Origin: Solea solea
Taxonomy: Eukaryota; Chordata; Actinopteri; Pleuronectiformes; Soleidae
Length of the DNA: 64,000 nt
Assembly (NCBI RefSeq): GCF_958295425.1
Contig: NC_081136.1
Location: forward strand, 5,099,811-5,163,810
Direction of reading: 5' to 3'
Under the pieces are notes generated by a model. It was not told the origin of the DNA and searched no databases. It saw only the letters and a list, made by a program, of their open reading frames with translations. Position 1 is the stretch's first letter, and the number at the start of each line of letters is the position of its first letter. Shown piece after piece: positions 21,876 to 33,539 of the stretch. The translations under genes and the position numbers were made by a program.

Positions 21876-22245
21876 GAGTGTGGCACTAGTGCACACATAT
21901 AATGGTGTATTCTGTGACTGAATACAAGGAATATACCTGGAAAACAGAAAAGTCTTGCATTACTTTTGATAGGTGTACAACATTTTTGTGGAATTAATAT
22001 GTAAAAAACCTTTATACTGGATACATTTATCCATAGTTAAATGTTAAGTCTCTCAAATGAAGAATTTGTACCCTGATTATGTGAGAAAATCCTGAAGTGA
22101 GGATTTTAGCCACTTAACAAATGACTCACCGACAAAGGTTTGTCCCTCTTTAGGTCTTTGCTATCTTAAAAATATATCTGGTGTGTTATCTCGCTGTTAG
22201 ATAGAAATTGAAGTTTATTTCACCTTGTAAATCGGTCACTCTTCG

Positions 22246-22479
22246 CGCCAAAGTCCATTGAAAAAATCATCCATTTTACATCACAGCACACGTGTGTTGT
22301 CGATCCACTGCTGGCGCCATTAGTAAGTTTAAACGTGTCGTTTTATTTGTTCAGTGACTGAAATCATTTATTCGGGTTTAACTAAAGTGACATTAAATTA
22401 CCAAAAGACGGCAACAGACCAGCAGCGTCTGTGTCTCCCTAAAGCTAAAATTGACGATGTTGTCAATGGACTTTGGTGT
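22246..22479. mobile_element. MITE with inverted ends (family member 1)
   Basis: The left end CGCCAAAGTCCATTGA is the reverse complement, with one mismatch, of TCAATGGACTTTGGTGT at the right end. The element is about 233 bp. Similar ends delimit 37421-37656 and 49209-49439, and a lone end occurs at about 42471. Confidence 0.65.
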
Positions 22480-22489
22480 GGGAGAGTAA

Positions 22490-23765
22490 GCATATAATAC
22501 AGCTGTCTAACATTGATATATATTTAAAGTGATGAACATTTTATGATATTTCCGACTGTAGCCAATGTAGACCTGCACGGATCCTGTTTGGGTTCTAGTG
22601 CCATTCAGAATCTTGGTGATGTCAGCAAACCAGCACATGTTCACACCAGTTGAGTGGAACCAAAGTTTGTTCTTCAACGCACAATGAGAGCGGAAGTAAG
22701 AATTTTTTTTTCTGCTTCCCAATGGAAACCATTTTTTTTCCAGGTTTTGAACCAATTTATTTTCGGTGTGAATGCTCCAGCCGGTTCAAAATTTCAATTT
22801 CAAGAATTGGAACTGTGCCAGTGTAAAAGTGTAACTAGTGTCCTTACAGCCAAAAAATTGCTGAACTATCACTTTAAGATCAGTCGACGTGTCATGGAGG
22901 TAAAAGTCCTTTACAAAGGCAATTTTAAAGAACTAAGACACACTTTTTGACCTCCGAACCTCCTCAGGTCGGCTGTTTTGAAGTTTATTTAGCTGATCTA
23001 TATTGAGATAAACCATGCAGAGGCTGTAAAGAAAAACACCCAGTCAATAAAAATTTGTATTTTCTGTGATCACGGTGAAAGTTAAAGTTCCCCTAAACCT
23101 GTTGACTGTCACAGTTGTCAGGCTACATATGGTATGTGTAGTTGTCGTGACATGTCAGCGTAAACATTCCCAGAGGCTGAAATCCCTTTTCCTCAGTCAT
23201 GACTCACATGAATTATAAACAGTGACAAGAAACCGTCATATACAGCACGTCAGCGCTCGGCTTACATGTTACATTCAACACATGTCTACACCTCAATATG
23301 AATTAAAATAAGGAGTATAGAAGTGGCATACCTCTCTTTCCCAAACCTCACCGGCGTGTGTTTCCTGAAGTGTGTGACAGCCTTGTCAGTTCCAGAGTCA
23401 AGCACAGCTGCCCTCGTTTCAAACAGTGATCCAGTATAATGACGTATCACTGCTGGGAATCACAGCAGCCCTGATGGACTCACTGATTTCCTGCTCGCTC
23501 CAAAAAAAAAAAAAACAAAGAAGACAAAAAAAAAAAACTGGAGAGCAGGCCAAGTAGTCCATCTGCAGCCACGCCCACTTGATGCCGATTGGGTCTCAGA
23601 CGAGGAGGGGATAGGGTTACAGCTGGTTAGGGTGTGTTTCCTTGAGTGTCTGCAGCTGCAAAGTCAAAGCAGGGGATGATGTTTCCTCATAAATATTCAA
23701 CTAAATAGTGACTTATTGCATGGTTTATATAGGCAATCACGTGAAGGGCGGAAATACAGAGTGAT
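22490..23765. other. Non-coding interval between genes C and D
   Basis: No exon with domain support. The 98-codon frame at 22654-22950 (plus) has no motif. There are two A-rich tracts near 23500-23540. Confidence 0.35.
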
Positions 23766-23767
23766 AA

Positions 23768-24048
23768 ATCAGGGGTCTCAAATTCAAATGACCTGGGGGC
23801 CAATGAGGGGGCCCGTCTAGAGGAAAAACAACTGTTCAGCAGCAGGTGGACAATATAAGCTTAGAAATATAACACAATGCTCCATCGTGACATGGCCATA
23901 AAGATATTCAAGTAAAAGTGCTTGTTGTGAATGATGTACATGATGTCAAACATTTTGAATATTACATGATATTAAGTGTTGGGCCACATCCAATCGATTG
24001 GGCGACCGCATGTGGCCCGTGGGTCGCCAGTTGAACACGTCTGCTTCA
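23768..24048. repeat. Dispersed repeat (CTCAAATTCAAATGACCT type)
   Basis: It begins GGGGTCTCAAATTCAAATGA and ends near GTGGCCCGTGGGTCGCCAGTTG, a common fish repeat pattern. A relative starts at 59872 (CCTCAAACTCAAATGACCTC). Confidence 0.55.
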
Positions 24049-24236
24049 TATGCACAGCAAAAATTTATATCTTAAATATTAAAAAGAATTGATGTGACGT
24101 TCTCCATCCAGGTCAATGTATCAACAAAGAATATTGTGAATAAAATAGCCACCCCATTTTCAGTAGATAGATGAGAGATCTTCAAGACACACACAGTATG
24201 ATTAATAGATGAATAACAACTGAGTTTTAATTAGCA

Positions 24237-24650
24237 TTTATTAAGTGAAAACTGGAAAGAAATTCAGCAATTTTATTTGACGACCCCCAAAACACGGATC
24301 AATCTTTTGGAGTTTGTCATGCACATATTTAAACATAGAGCATATTGCACAAAATCACGCTATCCGATACAGTATGATTATAATCCACACCTTTTCTTAA
24401 ATTTAAAGTAACAAATAAACCCCTTTAACATAGAATAAAGGGGGAAAAAACCATTAAGGCTCCAGGACAAATGAACCTCCACCTGATAAATGCTAAGTTG
24501 GCCAATCAATCAATGTCCAATCAAAGCGTAAGCCAGCATGAGAAGGCTGTGAAAGCTTTAGATGGTTTTACGCCAACTTGATACTGTTCAGTTAAACTTT
24601 AGCTTCTTCCAGGAAAGTGATTTAAGAGACAGTGCATAAGGTGCGTGATC
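24237..24650 (-). other. Probable 3' UTR of TRIM gene D
   Basis: It lies directly after the stop codon of gene D. An AATAAA signal on the minus strand at 24237-24242 would end the transcript about 410 bp past the stop. Confidence 0.4.
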
Positions 24651-27248
24651 TTACACAGAAGTTATGACCAAGGCCTGAGATTTTGTTGTCCTGCTGTAAA
24701 GATAAAAGCACGGGAACATTTTCTCCGCAAAGGACTCTAGTTTGAAAGAGTAAATGTGTAACTTCTCATCTACGTCATAGAAGGAGACTCGTCCTTCCTC
24801 GTAGTCGACGTAAATGCCGACATTTCTGGGCCTGGGACACAAGTGGAGGACAGTGGACAGTGGGCAGTTAACTTGATAGTCAAAACCCTTCTTTCCTATG
24901 GCAAAGAAGCCATTTCTTGAAGTCACAGCCACCATCCCTGTTCTGGGTACAGTTCCCTTGGCGACACCGACAAACCAGTCATTTCTAAGGCCCACGCGGA
25001 CTTCCCAGTAGTGTCTTCCAGAGGTGAAACCCTTCGTCCCTAAAACTATGGGACTGTCGAACCTCGCTGAGTCCGCAGAGTGTGTGGTCGTCGCCGTTTT
25101 GAAGAACTTCAGACGTTTCCCCAATTCGGACACCACAAGGCAGCTACCAGCGGTGGCTGGGTCAAAGGTGACTGACTCTGAAATAAGTGGCTTCAGTAAA
25201 CACTTTCATGTTTAACCTGGAAATGTAAACCTGACACACATATTTGTGAACTCACCTTTATATTGTCTCATTCTGGTCAGTTCTGTAAAAAAAAAAAAAA
25301 GGAACATAGTTTTTTAGGAATGTTGTGATCTTCTGGAATCAGGCTGATTGGGAGAAGATATATTTTGTTTACCTGTGTTTGTCAGAGTTTTCAGTTCTGC
25401 TTGAAAAGCGACCACGAGATGTGACATGGCTCTCCTGATGGACTGCACACACAGGTCGGGGTAAATCCTGATATTTGTCCAGTCTTTGGTCATCAATGTG
25501 TTGCTCTGGGCCTGTGAAATTATTCGCAACTGCATGACTGTATGGAACAGGGGCTACATATGTGTGTCAAGACATATAAAGCCCTGTTTGGACGGGATTT
25601 GTTTTACATTGGGAGGTGGAGTAATCTAATTTTACTACAGAACATCTGTAATATTTACAGGTAAAACTACCACAATTTGGAGGGGTAAATGGCTCCGTCT
25701 GTCCCAGGATCCCTTTACTGGGCCCAGTCGTGGAGACACCACTATGATCAGTTCTGTGCACTCCTGAGACGAGTGAATCCCTGAGAAGCTCTGGTAATAA
25801 TTACTCTATCTTATAGTTGTTGGAACAGTCAGTCAGTTAGCTTAAGGTGGGGCCACACAAGAGTCCACACCAGTCAGCACTAGTCGTAGAGTGTTGGCGT
25901 GACTAGTTGGCACAGAAATCTGTTGGTGTGTGAGGTTAAGAGACCTGACTCGAACTCAGTCGCAGTCAAATTTGTTGGAGTTTTTTGAGCCGACTTACAG
26001 GCCGATGGGTAAATCACCTCACTTAATTTTGCAGACTCAATGGGCATGGCGTGGACTAACCTGCAGAAACTGAAGAGGATCGGCATTTTGTGAAAGCTCC
26101 TCCAGCTCCTCCTGCTTTCTCTGCAGTTCTGCCATTTCCTGGTGCAACTCGCAAATCATGGCTTTGTCTCTCTTCTGGGATTTCCGTAGCTTTTCCTCGA
26201 TGTTCGATTTTAGCTTAGTTTGCATCACTTGTACTTGACTCATCAGCGTATTGAAGAGCTTGTCACTGCAATCCATTTCTATGTGCGCTTTCTCCTGGAA
26301 CCATAAGTCACGTCATCGTTCCCTGAGATTTATATTGTGTAAACATTTTGCATACAACATTTGCCCCAGTACTTACTCTGCTCATTACTGAAGAAACTCT
26401 GAATTCCTTTGTCTTTGCCAGTCTTTCCTCAATCATCGTTTTTGTCTTTGCTTTTCTGGATCTCACTTTTGTCTAAAAGGTAGGATTTTCATACAGGAAA
26501 TTAGATTCAACCCAACATTTTATTATTTAAGGTTTGTGGCTTATGTGGTTTATGGTTTTTAAGATAATGGTACTTCAAGAGTTCAATATTTTCTCAGGCG
26601 GTACTTTGTATAGAAAGTTTGAGGACCACTACCTTAGAGCATTTGAAATTAGAAAACAAACTGTCCTACTTTCCATAGAGCCCCTTCTTCTTCCACGGGC
26701 ACCGTCTCGTGGCCTTTATGGTCTGTTTCGCTGCACAGCTGACAGATGCACACCCGCTCGTGTCTGCAGAACAGCTCCAGTATCTTCTCATGCTTCTTGC
26801 AGATCCTCGCCTCCAGGTTTTCCACCGGGTCGATCAGTTTGTGTCTCATCAGGGAGGGAACTCTTTGGTGAGGCTCCAGGTGAGCTTCACAGTACGACGT
26901 CAGACACACCAGGCACAACTTCTGGGCCTCGATCTTTTCTTCTGTGCACACATCACACTTCACACACCTCGGCACGTCAATATTTTCCCGTGTCTCCACT
27001 TTTCTCCTCTTTATTTGGACTGAAATTTCCTCGATGACGGTGTTTGTGGAGACCTCGGGCCTCGCATGGAATCTTTTATTACAAGTTGGGCAGTGGCATA
27101 ACTCGCTGTTGTCCCAGTGCCCACTGAGGCAGGTCTTACAGAAGTTGTGACCACATGGTGTGGTGACCGGGTCACTGTAGACTTGCAGACAGATTAAACA
27201 CTGGAAATTATCCTCTGACACTGAGGCGATGATACTGACGGACGACAT
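24651..27248 (-). CDS. TRIM gene D: RING, B-boxes, coiled coil, PRY/SPRY
   Basis: Six minus-strand exons: 26670-27248, 26377-26472, 26061-26294, 25373-25511, 25256-25282, 24651-25177 (1602 bp, 533 aa), in frame throughout. The RING spans about 17-57 (CLIC, CGHNFC, CPTC). B-box1 has CDVC and KLCLVC; B-box2 is complete (CKKH, FCRHE, CQLC, HKGH). The coiled coil covers two exons, about 194-303. PRY/SPRY starts near 359 (FDP, YWEVRVG, VDYEEG) and ends at LVITSV, the usual family end. The fourth exon is 139 bp rather than 148 bp, a three-codon difference. Predicted E3 ligase of the fish TRIM25/finTRIM-like group. A candidate non-coding first exon ends at the donor ATCAG|GTGAGT near 27558, matching an acceptor just before the ATG. 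Confidence 0.9.
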
Positions 27249-27774
27249 TATGAGGGTCTGTTGTGGGAGGAAATGCGATTTACTGTGTATGCTTATCTAC
27301 ATCATGTGCAGCATGACATAATATGGTTTTTAGGGAACTCAATAAAGTCACAAAAACTTGACAAACAAGGTAGAAAAAGTAAGATAAGCCTATTGAATTT
27401 TCTATTATTAGCCTTTTCACAATGTGATCCACCCAATGAGTCATTTCCACATGATTCCGCTTGCTCATCTTGTCCTGCATGGTGTTTTTGCCAGTATCTT
27501 TTTTTAAACTCAAAAACATTAGCGAAACAAACACAAATTCAATGAATGAAAGACTCACCTGATCCTACGTAGCTCTTAAAATCTATCCAGCGACGCCAAA
27601 AGTGGTCTTTTCACATGTTACAACATGCACATTGATAATTTTAGGTGCCACCAAAAATTCAGTTTGCATTTCATTGGCTACAGGATGACTCATGAGAGCT
27701 CTGTTTTAGTCATGTCGGGGGGGTGTGGCCAGGTGACATCACCTTAAAGAAACAAAACTTTCAGTATATTTTTG

Positions 27775-28877
27775 GATTTATTGCTGTATAGCTTGAACTT
27801 TACATCATATAGGATCAGTCACACTATATGAAGAATCAACATGCACTTATTACAAAGTCATATTTCTTGTGTCATGCATTTAAAACAAGTTTATAATCGG
27901 AAATACAAAGGTGGTTTATTTCTACTACTCTGATGTCTGTAAATATGAAGCTACCAACAGCAGCGAGCTAGCTTAGTTTAGCCTAAAGACTGGTAACAGC
28001 TAGCATAGTTAAATTAGCCAAAAAGTTATATTAGCCTATCTGCAGATACACAATTTCCCTTTGTTGCCTGTGTTTACACTCATACAGAGCTGAAACAATG
28101 AATTGATTAATCGACAACTATTTTTATAATCAATTAATTGGTTTGAAGCTTTTTTCATGATTAAAACAAGATTCCTGATTTAGCTGTTTTAGCTTCTTAA
28201 ATGTGAATATTTTCTTTGTTTCTTTGCTCCATGTAACAAAGAAATCATTAAAACTCAATCATTTTGATTTGGGGACAAAACAAGACATTCGAGAACATCA
28301 TCTTTCATAGGTTTGACCAACACTGATCAACATTTTTTAACGTTGTGTGAGATTTTATGGACCAAACGATTACTCGATTAATCGTGAAAATAATCGACAG
28401 ATTAATCAATTATGAAAATAATCATTAGCTGCAGCACTAGACTCATAGCTAACTAGCTCAAAATAAACATTTAGCGCGCATTGAAGTTACTATGTAAAGT
28501 GCCTTGAGATAATGTATGTTATGAATTGGCGCAATACAAATAAATGGAATTTGTGTAGATAAATATTAAGCTAAAAATGTAAGAACAATTTAATGACCAA
28601 AAATTCTAAATTCACGTCGTAGGCAGCCCGGTAGTGTCTCTTCACACAAGTCGGTCTGCTAAGCTAAGCTAAAAGAACTTAAGAAGATAAACAATCATTT
28701 TCTAAAACGTTGAACCATCTTAACTTAGCACAACACAAGGATTTGCTAAGCTACATTATACATGTAATGAATAGACATAAAAACGCAGGATTAACCCTAC
28801 GACAGGTTAAACCTACTCCAAAATACAGTCTGTTTTCACTTTTCACGAGGACTTTTCAGTGTTGCTTGTCCTTAATT
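27775..28877 (-). other. Probable 3' UTR of TRIM gene E with embedded repeat
   Basis: The stretch after the stop of gene E has no coding signal. A minus-strand AATAAA lies near 27777. It includes a hAT-like short element at about 28088-28440. The extent of the UTR is inferred. Confidence 0.3.
28088..28440. mobile_element. Short hAT-like DNA element (copy 3)
   Basis: It contains GAGCTGAAACAATGAATTGA at one end, TTTGCTCCATGTAACAAAG inside, and AATAATCATTAGCTGCAGCA at the other end, matching the pattern of the copies at 11743 and 20950. Confidence 0.55.
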
Positions 28878-30217
28878 TTACTTGATTGTGGTTTTCTCAT
28901 TCACTGGACAAATCACGATGGTATCGGATGCTTTGTCGCAGCAGTACAGGTAGAAGAAAGGCAGAATTTTCTCCGTGAATGTATCTTTAAATGTATAAAT
29001 GTGAGTCCGAGCTCTCACGTCATAAAACGACACCTGGCCCTCCTCGCAGTCCACGTACACGCCCACTCGCTTGGGCTTCGGGTTGAGTGGGAGCAGTATA
29101 GGCGGCGAGGTCGACACCCTGTAGCCCTGGCCTTTCTTCATGGCCAGAGCCCAGTAGCCTTGAGTGGTGCTGACCGAGATCCGGCCCTTTCTTTTGATGG
29201 AAGACCTGGCGACGCCCAGGTACCAGTCATCCTTGTCCCCCACCTGCACCTCCCAGTAATGTCTCCCCGAGGTGAAGCCCTCGCGGGCCAGGACGATGAC
29301 CACCGTGTCAAAGCGGTCAGGGTGGTCGGGCAGGTCCTGCCACGCTCCCAAATGTCTCACCTGATGTCTGTCCTGCGAAAGCTGCAACCATGGGTTAGCC
29401 GAGTCTGGGTCCAACGTGATATCCACTGCAGAAACCGACAGATAAAGGATTTATTTTTGCTGTTTTTCACTCTGGAAAAAGTAACCAAATTTTAAAAAAG
29501 AGGAAAAAATACCTGTATATTTCAAAAGTTTTTTGATTTCTGTCAACAAAGCAGAAGATAGAATTACTTTGAGATTAAATGAAAAGGGTGAATATACACG
29601 TACAGTCAATCTTACCACTATCAGCCAGTTTGTCAATCGTTTCTGTAAAATTCGGCTCCAGTTTGGACACGGCTCTCCTGATCATGCCGACACACATGTC
29701 AGTGGGAACACTGGTCTCAGACCAGTTCTTAACACGTGGAGTTATGCTAAGTGCTGGGAAGCTCTGCAGAGAGACACGTCATATGGAATGAATTTGCATA
29801 AACACAAATTTGGTGGAAAATACATTAGGATATGGCACTTTTTTGCAAAGTTGCTGCCATTTTTGAACCAAAAAAATCCAAAATCAGTATAGTGGGATTA
29901 TAAATTCACTGATGGTGTTGTTTAAATGTTTAAAGATTGCATCCTAACACCACGTGTGTCTACCTTTCCACCAACTTTCACCCTCACCTTCAAGAAATTA
30001 ATGTGGTCAGTCCGAGCCACATTTTCCAGATCTGTATTCCTCTTCTTCAGCTCAGATATTTCCTGCTCCAGCTCGGAGATGAGGCTTTTTGCCCGTCTCT
30101 CCGTCTGCCTCTGCTTCTCCTCGATGGCCACAATCAGGTCAGTCTGAGCCTTCTGGATGGAGCGCACCAGCTCGGAGAAGACCTGCATGCTCTCCTCCAT
30201 CTCTCTCTCAGCACTGG

Positions 30218-30251
<34 letters not shown>

Positions 30252-31445
30252 AAAAGCACAAATCTATGCTGAATAACTGTCTGCAAATTGAATCTGTAAC
30301 TGTATTTCTGATCTCTGGATGACTCACTTTGTTGAGCTCGACAGATTTTTTGATCTCCTCCACCTTCTTGACTCTGTCCTGGATCATCTGCTGGACGTCT
30401 ATTTCTGTCTTCTTCAGCTGTGCCTGCACAACACAAGTCCACAAACATGGCTGAACAAAAGTGGATTATCAGCGACGTTGGGGAACGTGTGAGCGCGCTG
30501 TCTTACCTTTTTCTCCATCCACTCTCTCTCCACAGGGACAGTGTAGTGCGCCCTGTGGTCCGTCTCGGTGCAGAGCACGCACACGCATGTCTGATCCTTC
30601 TTGCAGAACAGCTCCAGGAGCCTTTGATGCTTCGGACACATCCTGTCCTCCATGTTGGCGACAGGATCCATCAGCTTGTGCTTGGTGAACCTGGCAGTGT
30701 GAGATTTCAGGTGCTCCTCACAGTAGGACGTCAGACACACGAGACAGGATTTCACCGCTTTGGGCCTGTCTTCCCCAAGGCAAACATCACAGAGGACTTC
30801 CTCCCAGGAAGGATGAAGGAGAGAGGAGGACAGCGGTGAAGGTGAGGTGTCAGGGGATGGAGAAGCAGGGATTTGAGGAGATGTTTGTGGCAGTGGAGGT
30901 GGTGGTCTCAGAGCTGTGGCTTGGGGTGACAGTGGAGGAGGGGTTTGAGGCGCTGATGCAGAGGCGATTAACGGAGGCAACTCCTCTCTTATTGGCTTCT
31001 TCTCCTCTGATTTCTGCCGTGACCACTCCTTCTTTCTCCTCTCGTGCTCCTGCTTCTGCATCAGCTCCTCCAGAAGCTGCTGCTTCTGATCTTTCTCCAA
31101 AAGCCTCTCCTCATCCTCCTTTCTCCTTCTCTCCATCGTCCACTTCTTCTCTTTCTCCTCTTCCTCTTCCTCCTCTTTGCTCACCTTCCCTTCCAAACCT
31201 CGAACCCTGATCTCCTTGAACTGCTCCGCGATCTCCCTCAGCACCGTGTTCACGCTGATATCAGGTCTTTTGTGGAAGGACTTCTTGCACATGGGACACT
31301 GGAATAAGGGGCTGGTTTTCCAGTATCCCAGAATGCAGGTCTGGCAGAAGTTGTGTCCGCAGGGGATGGACACGGGGTTGGTGAAGACGTCGAGGCAGAT
31401 GGAGCAGTGCACCTGCTCTTCAGAGAGGTTCCCAGTTGAGGCCAT
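28878..31445 (-). CDS. TRIM gene E: long-linker TRIM with PRY/SPRY
   Basis: Six minus-strand exons: 30507-31445, 30328-30423, 29988-30218, 29616-29763, 29513-29539, 28878-29425 (1989 bp, 662 aa). RING about 14-54 (CSIC, CGHNFC, CPMC). An insert of roughly 120 residues separates RING and B-box1: first acidic/basic and helix-like (KEEEEEEEKEKK), then proline/serine-rich (LRPPPPLPQTSP). B-box1 (CDVC, KSCLVC) and B-box2 (CPKH, FCKKD, CVLC, HRAH) are complete. Then come coiled coil and PRY/SPRY (LDP, YWEVQVG, VDCEEG). I chose the ATG at 31445 (MASTGNLSEEQ), which matches the family's usual start; an in-frame ATG at 31472 also has A at -3. The third exon's acceptor directly follows a 27-base A run on the coding strand. 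Predicted E3 ligase. Confidence 0.88.
30219..30246. repeat. Long poly-T tract at a splice acceptor
   Basis: A run of 27 T on the plus strand (30220-30246), hence poly-A on the transcribed minus strand, lies between the polypyrimidine stretch (GCTTTTTCTTT) and the AG acceptor of the 231 bp coiled-coil exon of gene E. Confidence 0.95.
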
Positions 31446-31489
31446 CCCTATACGGCGGAGAGGCAGCGTCATTGTCAGCACAAGTAACC

Positions 31490-33297
31490 AGCCTTTGAGC
31501 GGGGCATCAAACCTGCTGTGATATTAAGGTTGCTAGTGTTAGATGGTGTGAGTTTATTTTGTGGAAATTTGCATGGAAAACTGCTACGCAAAGCATGATG
31601 GGACTTATTACGTGTTAGAAAAGGAAGAGTGAGTGTTGGAAATGTTGATTATTGGTTGATGGTCTTGAATGTTTTGTTTTGTCTACAAACCAAAGTTTTA
31701 ATAATATTTTGTTATACGGAGCTAAAAAAAAAAACAGAAAATATTCACATGTAAGATGCTGAATTAATTGCTCAAATAGATAATGATTATACTTTCTGTA
31801 GCCCAATCCATACCAGATTATTAAAGTAGATTTGTGTCAATATTGGACACATTTTCAAAATGTGACTATCTTCACATCAAGAATTTAACATAATTTAAGA
31901 TTATATTTAAAGATTTCCCTCTTTAAATATGTATTATGGAAAACATAGAACGTTTTTAAGTAAAAAAAAAACTTGATAGTGGCTACATTATAAACTGCAT
32001 TAATTTCAACAGATAATGTTCTAAATATAAATGATCATGTTTGATTCCTTTTTAAACTAAAATGTATCCAAAACTTTACCACAAACTGTACACAATATAT
32101 TAGCTGAGACTTAGATTAGCAACTCTCTGTTTAAGGCCTTCACAAAGGACCAGATTACAATCTTTCCAAAAATACAGGACACGCTTGCATCATGTTGTTC
32201 ACTACTTCCATTTTCCAATATCTTCAAATTAGTATTTGTATAAAAACATTTTTAATGTTATAATATACTCTTCATTCACAATCTGCTTTTAGAGAAAAAG
32301 TCCCTAAGTCAGGCCATAGTGCTCAAAACAAAAAAAAACTCAGATTTAAAAATATCCAAAAATTGACCTCATCAGTGGCCTGAGAGTCGTATAAAAATAC
32401 ATATGCTGGCGCAGAGAGAAGCCGATGTGACAGTATAGAGAAATTAAAATGCAGGAGAGGACGAGGACAAACAGAAAAGACATGGGGGACACTCACCAGA
32501 GAGCAGCTGCCTCGACACTCCGCTGTTCACTGACACATGAGACAGACAGTTACCCCACATGCACACACACACACACCTCAGACCCAAAATACACCTCCCT
32601 CTCCCCTCGCCCTCCCTCCCTCCCTGTCTGTCCTTTTACCCCAGTTACAAATTTATACTCCCTGGTCACTGCCCCGGAGGAGCAGCTTAACACGTCAGAA
32701 AAAAACCCCCAGCTTGAGTCAGATAAAGGGAAGAAACAACATAATGGAAACACTAAAGTTGCCATTTTTTTACATTGTCACATACATTTGTCATATTCAT
32801 TAAGGCTTGAACTGAAGAGCAGAATCCATTATTTTTGAAATATTTATCAGATCCTGTCTCACAACTGTCAGACATGGGTTACAGTTAATATTTTTTAAAT
32901 GTTATTGTTAATTAATCAAAAAGAAAACAAAAAAACCCTCATTTATTTGATATAAAGTTGTTTTGTGGGCTTTAAGAAGCTAAGCTAATGGCTAATACTT
33001 AACGTACAGACACATAAGTGACATCACCCAACAGTGGATTATATCATAGTATACATTAGCACATTTACATTAATTTGAACCGCTATAATGTGCTAAATGC
33101 TAATGTTTGGAAGCAAGTCTATTTTGTACGCTGCTATAGCAAGTGAGTTATGAGTTATTTTTTTGTTTCATTTATTAGTTTTTCTGTTTGTTTTTTTCGT
33201 AAAAACACTTTGTTATTGCACGACAAGTATTGATCTGGCACTACAGCACCCACTAGTGGCACCAAATGGTAACAGCACTTCAACTAGAGAATGAATA
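31490..33297. other. Non-coding interval between genes E and F
   Basis: AT-rich DNA. A pyrimidine-rich stretch near 32580-32640 contains (CCCT)n-like repeats. No exon or RNA gene is supported; the 129-codon frame at 32449 has no motif. Confidence 0.35.
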
Positions 33298-33440
33298 TAG
33301 GGGTCAATTTAGAATTTATCCAATCAATGGGGCGCAATGGAGATTGGGTTCTTTGCTCAGCACTTTACCAGTCTGGATTTACACCAACAACCCTCTGGTT
33401 ACAAGCCAAGTGTCCTCTCCATTAGGCCACGGGCTTCCCC
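33298..33440 (-). repeat. tRNA-derived SINE fragment
   Basis: On the minus strand it reads CCCGTGGCCTAATGGAGAGG (A-box-like) and GGGTTGTTGGTGTAAATCCA (B-box-like), the layout of a tRNA-type SINE head. The body is short. It belongs to a different family from the 9012 SINE. Confidence 0.5.
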
Positions 33441-33539
33441 TAAAATTACATTTATCCAAATATCTGCTTAATATTACTGTAAACACTGTGAGAGCAGTGA
33501 GAGTCAACTAAAACACACACAAAAAAGGACATAAAACAC

